From Verrucomicrobiota bacterium (GTDB lineage Bacteria; Verrucomicrobiota; Verrucomicrobiia; Chthoniobacterales; UBA10450): a stretch of DNA of 17,477 bases. This document shows, piece after piece, positions 5,392 to 11,638 of the stretch (position 1 is the stretch's first letter; every line of letters begins with the position of its first letter). The translations under genes and the position numbers were made by a program. The notes under the pieces were generated by a model. That model was not told the origin of the DNA. It ran no database searches and saw only the letters and a program-made list of their open reading frames with translations. The stretch is from the NCBI GenBank assembly GCA_003218785.1, contig QHOM01000007.1:1-17477 (forward strand). The letters run 5' to 3'.

Positions 5392-5835
5392 ACATCCAAA
5401 GTGTACTTTCAACCCGCCGCTTGCGCCGTCGAAAACAATGTCTTCACTGATTCGCGCGAGATCGCGCGAGAGCACGATAATCGTAAATACCCCGAGAATC
5501 GTCCCGAATGGGACAAAGATGCATTCGATACAAGCAACGACGAATGCGAACCAATAACGCTTTCGTCGGGAAAGCGATCGACCGGCAAGAGCCAAAACGA
5601 GAGCAAGCACTGCGCCGAGCAGGAAAAGAAAAATTCCTAAACCGACGAACGCCCACCCGAGAGCGGCCGGCGGGACCTCCTGACTGGGATTAGCCGGCGG
5701 ATGGCGAGACAGCGCAACGAAGACAAATCCCAGTACCGCGTAAAGCAGCGGGAGAAAGGAGCAGAACGCCGCCACACCTGCTACGATGTAATGAAAGATC
5801 GACAATAACCTGAGATGTTCGGCATCCTGATTCAT
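5251..5835 (-). CDS. Small integral membrane protein with re-framed C-terminus
   Basis: The open frame gives 194 residues from ATG 5835 (MNQDAEHLRLLSIFHYIVAG). I recall this opening from a widespread uncharacterised family of about 140 residues in PVC and other environmental bacteria. Hydrophobic segments lie at about residues 10-42, 62-85 and 93-122. The family normally ends shortly after GVFTIIVL with a motif like xRESVKxLF. Here a perfect 10-bp tandem duplication (TCGCGCGAGA at 5452-5461 and 5462-5471) shifts the frame just after FTIIVLSR. The adjacent frame still encodes SRESVKTLF and stops at 5409, so the ancestral gene was about 5409-5835. The present tail of about 65 residues is read antisense to the neighbouring gene. 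It follows the ammonium transporter stop by 40 bases and is probably co-transcribed with it. Confidence 0.75.
   Translation of the reverse strand: MNQDAEHLRLLSIFHYIVAGVAAFCSFLPLLYAVLGFVFVALSRHPPANPSQEVPPAALGWAFVGLGIFLFLLGAVLALVLALAGRSLSRRKRYWFAFVVACIECIFVPFGTILGVFTIIVLSRDLARISEDIVFDGASGGLKVHFGCSRIRRSRRLDSCFDPSARKMAPRFSADPNIMSYLFFCRWAQVEVDQ
5452..5471. repeat. Perfect 10-bp tandem duplication causing a frameshift
   Basis: TCGCGCGAGA occurs twice in direct succession. Removing one copy restores GVFTIIVLSRESVKTLF in a single frame on the minus strand, ending at the stop at 5409-5411. Confidence 0.85.
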
Positions 5836-5875
5836 TTGTTAGGCCGAACAAGTGCCGGTGTAATTACGATCAGGT

Positions 5876-7354
5876 TCACGATGTGATGTAGCCCTCTTCG
5901 CCGTGTTGATTGATGTCGAGTCCTTGCCGTTCGATCTCCGGTGCGATGCGCAGACCGATCAGTCCCCTGACGAGCGCGCCGATGATTGCGCTTCCCACAA
6001 CGGCAAGTAAAATCGTGATCCCGATCGCCTTCAACTGCTCCAACCAGAGGGTGTGCCCAACAATTCTCGCGAGACCATTTTGCGTGGCGGCGCTGAGAGG
6101 CGCGGAAGCTACCGGCGCGAGATTCGGATTAACGCTCGCAGTCGCGAGCACACCGGTAAGAAATGCGCCGAGCGTTCCGCCAACGGCATGCACGCCAAAC
6201 GTATCGAGCGCGTCGTCGTAGCCGAGCCAGGACTTTAATTTCGTGCAGGCAAAGAATGGTACGATTCCGGCGGCGACGCCGATGATGACGGCACCCGTCG
6301 GATCGACATATCCGCACGCCGGTGTGATGACGACAAGGCCTCCAACCGCGCCGGAACAAAATCCGAGCACACTCGGTTTGCCCCGCAGCGCGTACTCGAG
6401 CATTGCCCACGTGAACGACGCTACAGCCGTGGCGAGAGTCGTAGCCATAAACGCATTTGCGGCGATTCCGTCTGGGGCGAGCGCGCTTCCCGCATTAAAG
6501 CCGTACCAACCCACCCAGAGCAATCCTGTCCCGACCATGCAAAGCACCATGCTATGCGGCGCCATTACTTCTTTTCTAAATCCCAGCCGGTGGCCCAGAA
6601 GTACGCACAAAACGAGCGCCGACCAGCCGGACGACATGTGCACGACGGTGCCACCGGCGAAGTCGATCGCGGTGACCTTGGCGCCGGGATTCCAGACGCC
6701 ATTCATCCAGCCATCGATTCCCCACACCATGTGCGCGATCGGGAAATAGACCACGAACATCCAGGCAGTGACGAAAGCGAGCACGGCGGCGAATTTCATT
6801 CGCTCAGCGACCGCTCCAATGATCAATGCGGGCGTGATGATCGCGAACATAAGCTGATACATGGCGAAGACATTTTGCGACACCCAGTGGGAGTAATCGC
6901 CGTTCGGGTGCGCATCGACACTGTGGAGAAAAGCAAATTTCAATCCGCCGAGAAACGCTGAACCGCGCGAGAAAACGAGCGAATAACCCGCCGCCCACCA
7001 AAGGATCGTAACAAGACCCGCAATGCCGAGACATTGTGCAAGGACGGAAAGAACGTTCTTCGCGCGAACGAGGCCGCCGTAAAAAAGGGCGAGGCCGGGA
7101 AGGGTCATGAACAGCACGAGCGCAGCGCAGGTCATCATCCAGGCGTTGTGACCAGGACCCGGGCCCGGAATGTTTGAAACGGTCTGCGCGTTTGCAACGT
7201 CTGCACCGCGCGCGGAGTTATTTATGTACGCTTCAAGGTCGGCGACGCGCTGCTCAAGAGATGGCGACGCAGAAGGCGAAGATGTCGATGTTTGAGCAGA
7301 GGAAATTTCCGCGAGGAAAAAGATCGCAACACAAATGAAAGCTCGAATCAACAT
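5876..7354 (-). CDS. amt: Ammonium transporter (Amt family)
   Basis: 492 residues from ATG 7354. Residues 1-20 are a signal peptide (MLIRAFICVAIFFLAEISSA). They are followed by a serine-rich linker and a short coiled coil (SLEQRVADLEAYINN), and then the 11-helix Amt core beginning near AWMMTCAALVLFMTLPGLALFYGG. The twin histidines of the ammonium pore are visible: His239 in the Amt signature DFAGGTVVHMSSG and His389 in FGVHAVGG. Their spacing of 150 residues equals that of H168/H318 in E. coli AmtB. The family forms trimers in the inner membrane and brings in ammonium for glutamine synthetase. No glnK or glnB gene adjoins, although Amt genes are often paired with one. The N-terminal coiled coil is an addition to the basic family plan. 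The small membrane protein downstream is probably co-transcribed. Confidence 0.96.
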   Translation of the reverse strand: MLIRAFICVAIFFLAEISSAQTSTSSPSASPSLEQRVADLEAYINNSARGADVANAQTVSNIPGPGPGHNAWMMTCAALVLFMTLPGLALFYGGLVRAKNVLSVLAQCLGIAGLVTILWWAAGYSLVFSRGSAFLGGLKFAFLHSVDAHPNGDYSHWVSQNVFAMYQLMFAIITPALIIGAVAERMKFAAVLAFVTAWMFVVYFPIAHMVWGIDGWMNGVWNPGAKVTAIDFAGGTVVHMSSGWSALVLCVLLGHRLGFRKEVMAPHSMVLCMVGTGLLWVGWYGFNAGSALAPDGIAANAFMATTLATAVASFTWAMLEYALRGKPSVLGFCSGAVGGLVVITPACGYVDPTGAVIIGVAAGIVPFFACTKLKSWLGYDDALDTFGVHAVGGTLGAFLTGVLATASVNPNLAPVASAPLSAATQNGLARIVGHTLWLEQLKAIGITILLAVVGSAIIGALVRGLIGLRIAPEIERQGLDINQHGEEGYITS

Positions 7355-7654
7355 CTCGATCTTGGCCCTCAGCCTTATTTAGCGCGTGGATTCGTGGCGG
7401 CAAGAAAACTCGATAATACGGAGCATGGACCTGTGGTCTGTGTGCCAGCGGAGTTGTGTTGCGCTGAATCGACGAACAAGACGTCTGCCGGCCCCAAAAG
7501 CTCGCAGCGTAGAGTCCGCCCCGTGGCGGACAACATATCCGTTTTCCGTCATTAGCGACTAATGGGAGAGAAAACTCCGCGAGCGGCGAGCCGGGCCAGG
7601 TCAAGAAGCTCGGCGGAGTGTCTCTACTTCAAATCAGACCGAAGGCAGGCCACA
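7355..7654. other. 300-base intergenic region with operon terminator
   Basis: No gene is seen on either strand. The part near 7566-7619 is the terminator of the sigma/anti-sigma/PDZ operon. The part near 7355-7450 should hold the promoter of the ammonium transporter. A TATTAT lies on the minus strand near 7412-7417 without a convincing -35 box or a sigma-54 GG/GC pair. Confidence 0.6.
7566..7619 (-). terminator. Intrinsic terminator of the sigma-factor operon
   Basis: Read on the minus strand, ACTCCGCCGAGC pairs with GCTCGCGGAGT (one bulge) across a 23-base loop and is followed at once by TTTTCTCTCCC. It starts 35 bases after the stop of the PDZ gene and correctly faces that operon. Confidence 0.7.
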
Positions 7655-8671
7655 TCAACTGACGCTTGGAAAAAACGGGGACAGCGAAACTTGGTCGAAC
7701 GAGGGCTCGGAAGGTTCGTCTTCATCATCATTCATGTCGCCTGCGTCGTCGCTGTTATCCATGTCGGTTGTCGGTGCGACTGCCGGCAAATGATTTTGCT
7801 GTAATTTGTCGTACCGCTGACGAATCTCTGGCGGCAGTCTATCGACATCCTCCTTTGTCTCCACCGGACCGCTAAAAAGCAGTTTGCCTTGTGCATCCCT
7901 GGCTGTGAGCAGTTTTTTACCATCGACGGTCTCCAATTTCATCTCGCCTTTGTCATCAGAAAAAACAATCTGTGCTTTGCCGATGTCGATCTTGGTGGCT
8001 TTAAACGCGCCGTCATCGCTACTCAAAATGCCGACCTCGTCCACAGCGCGACGGGCTTCATCGCGTGCGCGCCTTGCCGCCTCGTGAGCTGTCATCACAG
8101 CATCACGTATCACATCATGCTGCGTATCTCCCAATCGTTCTTTAAGAGCCCGTATCTGATCGCCGAGATCGCCCAAGTCGTTGAAGTTCCAATTCCCTCC
8201 GCGCCGGTGCCGAGGAAGCCAGGAATCGTGCTCCGGCACCTCTTTTTTGCTAAGCTTGACGGTGATTTTCTGTTCCTGACCTTTCCGCAAGATTGCGAGG
8301 GTCACATTTGTACCTTCTGCGAAACTACGCACAAGCTTCGCCAATTGGTCTGGCTCGGTGAGGATCTGATCGTTCAACATCTTAAGAATGTCGTTTTGTT
8401 GCACGCCGGCGGCAGCAGCAGGTCCATCCGGGACAACGTAATCAACGACGAGTCCAAATCCTTTGGCTAAGCCCAGCTGTTCGCTCACGACAGTTGGAAC
8501 TTCGGATGTTTCCACCCCCAGAAATGTGATTGGCACTTTCGGCATTTTCTCATGGCGATCCGGTGGCCCAGGCGCCGTGGGTCGAGCCGGTGGAGGCGGC
8601 GAGGGTTGCGCAAATCCCGCGACCGGGACGAAGGCGATGATTGCAATGGTTAGGATGAATTTTGTGCTCAT
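7655..8671 (-). CDS. Secreted PDZ-domain protein
   Basis: 338 residues from ATG 8671. The frame is open further upstream, but that part overlaps the anti-sigma gene and lacks protein character. Residues 1-22 are a signal peptide (STKFILTIAIIAFVPVAGFA), followed by a proline-rich linker. A PDZ domain spans about residues 45-145, with the carboxylate-binding loop type GFGLVV, then GPAAAAGVQQNDILKMLNDQ and LRKGQEQKITVKL, as in the PDZ repeats of DegP/HtrA. No serine-protease domain accompanies it. The middle is a helical, arginine- and alanine-rich stretch (AHEAARRARDEARRAVDEV), then a beta segment, and a very acidic C-terminus (MDNSDDAGDMNDDEDE). It is the third gene of an operon with an ECF sigma factor and its anti-sigma protein, 25 bases downstream. 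A role as a periplasmic peptide-binding sensor or chaperone in envelope stress is likely but inferred. Confidence 0.85.
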   Translation of the reverse strand: MSTKFILTIAIIAFVPVAGFAQPSPPPPARPTAPGPPDRHEKMPKVPITFLGVETSEVPTVVSEQLGLAKGFGLVVDYVVPDGPAAAAGVQQNDILKMLNDQILTEPDQLAKLVRSFAEGTNVTLAILRKGQEQKITVKLSKKEVPEHDSWLPRHRRGGNWNFNDLGDLGDQIRALKERLGDTQHDVIRDAVMTAHEAARRARDEARRAVDEVGILSSDDGAFKATKIDIGKAQIVFSDDKGEMKLETVDGKKLLTARDAQGKLLFSGPVETKEDVDRLPPEIRQRYDKLQQNHLPAVAPTTDMDNSDDAGDMNDDEDEPSEPSFDQVSLSPFFPSVS

Positions 8672-8696
8672 ATTTTTGTTGTTGGTCTTTAGGCTG

Positions 8697-9194
8697 TCAT
8701 TGGCCGGAAATGGGAATGAGGACGATTTCGTCGCTTGGATAGGAAACACGAAGCGATTCGCCGGTCTGAGCGTTGCGCCATTGCAATGTCTCCCGCGTTT
8801 GATAACGAAGACGCCGCATTGGCCCTTCGGAACCGTCTGTAAAGTGCAATCCTTCGTCCCGCGTGTTGTAAACGACCTGCGTCGCACCGGTCGGAATGAA
8901 TTGATCGGCAGATGTTGATTGTGGTTCCGGTGCAGGTGAATTCTGTGCAATCCTTTCGCTCTGTTTTGCCCCGCGATCCGTGCTGACTTGCGCGAGCACA
9001 AGAAATAGCGCCGCGGCAGCGACACCAACACCGAGGGCAATCCAGTGAAGACCAAAACGATTCAGCCGAATAATTTTGTCTCCGCTGATCTCCGGATCGG
9101 CCATCGCCTGTTCGACGCGCGCCAGGAACTGCGGCAAAGGACGCGCGGGCCGCAGCTTCTTCAATTCGTGCTCGATCTCGAAAAAGTCATTCAT
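8697..9194 (-). CDS. Probable anti-sigma factor, single-pass membrane protein
   Basis: 165 residues from ATG 9194. Its ATG overlaps the TGA of the sigma gene in an ATGA, the usual sign of translational coupling. Residues 1-45 are a cytoplasmic helical segment (NDFFEIEHELKKLRPARPLPQF), where anti-sigma domains bind sigma. It lacks the zinc-finger HxxxCxxC motif, so it is not a ZAS-type protein. A transmembrane helix follows at about residues 51-72 (LHWIALGVGVAAAALFLVLA), and then a periplasmic domain of about 90 residues with RYQTRETLQWRNAQTGES. Assignment rests mostly on gene order and topology; sequence resemblance to known anti-sigma families is weak. Regulated release of the sigma factor in response to an envelope signal is inferred. 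Confidence 0.75.
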   Translation of the reverse strand: MNDFFEIEHELKKLRPARPLPQFLARVEQAMADPEISGDKIIRLNRFGLHWIALGVGVAAAALFLVLAQVSTDRGAKQSERIAQNSPAPEPQSTSADQFIPTGATQVVYNTRDEGLHFTDGSEGPMRRLRYQTRETLQWRNAQTGESLRVSYPSDEIVLIPISGQ

Positions 9195-9682
9195 TGTGGT
9201 AGGAACATTTTCTTCAACGTTACCAGCGCGTAGCGATAGCGGGACGCAGCGGTGTTTTGCGAAATATTCAGTGCGGTGGCGATTTCTGCGAAAGTAAGCT
9301 CGTTCCAAATCTTCATAACGAGCACCTCGCGTTGATCATGCGGCAAACGATCCAGGGCTGCAGCGAGCACAAATTCTGCTTCATCTGCGAATTCAAACTG
9401 CGGTTCGACCACTTGCTCCGATTCCGAAACCGCTTCCGCTTCGCGTCGTGCCCGGCGACTATTGCGACGAATGAAATCCAGCGCGATCGAACGGACGGTT
9501 GCGTAAAGCAGGGCGCGATTATCGATTGCATGATTGCGTCGCCAAAAACGAACGAATGCGTCTTGGACGATGTCTTCCGCGTCAGCGCGCGACCGCACCC
9601 ATTGCCTGGCAAAAAGAAGCAGGCCGGGCGCGAGTTCAGAAAAACGACTTCTCCAATCTTCATGAATGGCGACATTTTCCAT
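9191..9682 (-). CDS. ECF-type RNA polymerase sigma factor
   Basis: 163 residues from ATG 9682, with AAGG just before it. TTG 9709 would add nine residues. Sigma region 2 lies at about residues 10-75, with the core-binding and -10 recognition pattern ARQWVRSRADAEDIVQDAF and VRFWRR. Sigma region 4 spans about 105-160 (LDRLPHDQREVLVMKIW, then FAEIATALNISQNTAASRYR, a helix-turn-helix for -35 recognition). Regions 1 and 3 are absent, as in extracytoplasmic-function sigma factors. The acidic linker VVEPQFEFADEAEF is typical. The adjoining anti-sigma and PDZ genes suggest that it is held inactive at the membrane and controls its own operon. The target promoters cannot be read from the window. Confidence 0.92.
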   Translation of the reverse strand: MENVAIHEDWRSRFSELAPGLLLFARQWVRSRADAEDIVQDAFVRFWRRNHAIDNRALLYATVRSIALDFIRRNSRRARREAEAVSESEQVVEPQFEFADEAEFVLAAALDRLPHDQREVLVMKIWNELTFAEIATALNISQNTAASRYRYALVTLKKMFLPQ

Positions 9683-9772
9683 GACCTTTTCACGGTCTTT
9701 TATATTCAAGACGCCGCCAAATGCAGATTTTGTCTACGCGCTTCCGAGAAAGAACGCGGCAATCCTAATAAC

Positions 9773-10456
9773 TCAGAACTTTTCCCTTATATTCCAGCAG
9801 CCCGGCTTTGCTTTGGGTGAAGCTGCCGCCCAGGCAATATCGCGAACAAACAGGTTGTAAGGGAGTCTCCAGCGGGGATGGCGCTGCGCCGTGCCGCTCA
9901 GTGGTAGATACTCGACATTGTCGAAATAAAATCTGAGTAGCTGGTCGAGCTCCTTGAAAGAAAAATGATGAACATGCAGTTGTTCTCCGGAGAGCCGTTT
10001 GCCGCGCATCACCTTCCAGCGCCGATGCAGATGATAATCGAGCGGAACCGAGCCGACGTAAGCGCTGCCGCGGTTCTTTTTCAAAATTCGATGCACCTCG
10101 CGGACGGTGATCGCGGGATAAGGCAGATGTTCCAGGACCTCGGTCATCATAACTGCATCGAAGCTCGCATTTTGAAAGTTGATGGCGGAAGTAAAATCCA
10201 TTTCCGCACAGGCAAGACCAGCCTCGGGCGGCATCCCACATCCAAGCCCAGACTTCGCTGATCGTGGTCGTTTCTCTCCAGCCAGCGACAATAGAAGGTT
10301 GTACTTGATCTTTTCGTGCTGCGGACCGATTTCCGTGTAATAATTCGGTGTCTTCGCTATGTCGGCGTAATGCTGGTAGAATTCCCGAATCAAACGGTGC
10401 CCGCGGTCGGGCTCGTTCAGCAACAACTCCTCCGGGAATCTGTTTTCGCCGCTCAT
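9773..10456 (-). CDS. Class I SAM methyltransferase with damaged core
   Basis: 227 residues from ATG 10456. The C-terminal two thirds match methyltransferase-11/UbiG-like proteins: MDFTSAINFQNASFDAVMMT, EVLEHLPYP (motif IV region), then LKKNRGSAYVGSVPLDYHLH and a C-terminal domain HVHHFSFKELDQLLRFYF. Where motif I (usually LDVGCGxG) and the acidic residue that holds the SAM ribose should lie, the chain runs KRPRSAKSGLGCGMPPEAGL straight into AEMDF. About 25-30 residues between motif I and motif III are missing compared with the usual layout, and the motif I aspartate is absent. A neighbouring frame reads LGLDVGC across the same bases. SAM binding is probably lost, so this may be a pseudogene. 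Its place in a polysaccharide locus suggests methylation of a sugar or lipid carrier in the ancestor. Confidence 0.75.
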   Translation of the reverse strand: MSGENRFPEELLLNEPDRGHRLIREFYQHYADIAKTPNYYTEIGPQHEKIKYNLLLSLAGEKRPRSAKSGLGCGMPPEAGLACAEMDFTSAINFQNASFDAVMMTEVLEHLPYPAITVREVHRILKKNRGSAYVGSVPLDYHLHRRWKVMRGKRLSGEQLHVHHFSFKELDQLLRFYFDNVEYLPLSGTAQRHPRWRLPYNLFVRDIAWAAASPKAKPGCWNIREKF

Positions 10457-10497
10457 GATTTAAACCGCGCCAATCTAAACCCTTTGGTTGATTGTCA

Positions 10498-11540
10498 TTA
10501 CTTGGGACTCGGAATCGCGCGCAAAATCAAATTGCCGAGCCAATCGGGATTCGCGACGCCTTCGCGGTACCCATTCAATGACTCGACCGAAGAATTGATG
10601 CGCAGGTTGCTGTACGAGCCGTCAGCGTTTTGCCAGCGCTCGTGCCAGTATACTGCGGCCTTGATGCGCGGATAACGCGTGCGAAACATCTTGAGTCCCT
10701 CTTTAATCCAATCGGGTTTGCCGAGTCCGCCGCCTTCCGTCGAATGTGGAAATTCACCGGTCGCCCATTCCGCAATCATGATCGGCTTGTTCGGATCGAG
10801 GCCACTTAATTCCTGATACGGCCAGTCAACCAATGAAGTAATATCCGGATTCGGTTCATCTTTGAATTGCTGGCCGTAAACGCTTAGACCCAACCAATCG
10901 ACATAATCCGGGCCCGGATAATAAGCCGAACGCGATCGACCACATGGCGGTAAGCCGTGCGGAATGTTTGCGGACCTTTCCAATTATTGTGCTCTTTATC
11001 CCATTCGGCGCCTCCGTAATAAGCTCCTGACCACGGAAACCAGGTTCCATTCATTTCGACGCCGAAGACGACGATTAATGGATGACCGAAATCCCGGGCT
11101 GCGTCGGCCCACTTGTCGATGTACGCATCCCACGTCCCGGCAATGATCTCGTTTAAATTAAACTTGCCCGGCCCGCGATCTTCTTCGTAGGGTTTGTCCC
11201 AGGGCGACCAGAAGACAAGCGGCAGGGAACCGTGTCGCCAAATGACATTTAAATTGTCGGTCGGGAAACTTTGCTCACCCCAATAGCTTGAGGAAGCAAT
11301 GATGGCCTGATGTTTGCCGACCATTGTCTCAAAATCCTCAATCGTTTCCAGCGTCACATCGTCTTCCTCGTCGCCGAAATCCATGAACGCGCCGGTATAA
11401 GCGCCATGCTCGGGAATCACAACCTCGACCGGACCATTGGGGTCGACGTGCTGGACTGCCACACGCTTGCTGCATCCGGGTAGCGCCAAACTCGAAGCAA
11501 TTGCTACAACAACGACTGCAAAGACTGCATCCACACGCAT
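10498..11540 (-). pseudogene. GH26-like glycoside hydrolase lipoprotein, frameshifted
   Basis: The gene starts at ATG 11540 with a lipoprotein signal (MRVDAVFAVVVVAIASSLAL, lipobox LPGC). The first frame ends at 10884 and carries FMDFGDEEDD, WSPWDKPYEEDRGPGKFN and the acid/base glutamate in VFGVEMNGTWFPW. The second frame, open from 10983 to 10498, carries SAYYPGPDYVDWLGLSVYG, the nucleophile-type glutamate in PIMIAEWATGEF and a C-terminal AAVYWHERWQNADGSY. The frames meet near 10925-10935. RHVVDRVR joins directly to AYYPGPDYVDW, where GH26-like proteins normally have some 20-25 residues between these segments. A deletion not divisible by three has therefore removed a small piece and broken the gene. 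Both catalytic glutamates remain, split over two frames. The substrate is most likely a beta-mannan or exopolysaccharide, by family and neighbourhood. Confidence 0.8.
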
Positions 11541-11638
11541 TCGGCTGGCAAGTTCTGTGCAAACGCTGTACCTGTCCAGCAGACGCTGACTTTGCTTTGC
11601 TGGCCCGCTACCTTGTGCTTTAGCTCGAGTTTGTCTAG

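Noticed and set aside
7355..7450. Sigma-54 promoter before the ammonium transporter
   Set aside because: A TGGCAC occurs on the minus strand, but no TTGC element follows at the required spacing.
8672..9055. N-terminal extension of the PDZ protein by 128 residues
   Set aside because: It overlaps the anti-sigma gene in another frame and lacks protein features, whereas ATG 8671 begins a textbook signal peptide.
9257..9820. Plus-strand 187-residue reading frame
   Set aside because: It is antisense to the sigma factor gene and has no start context or domain features.
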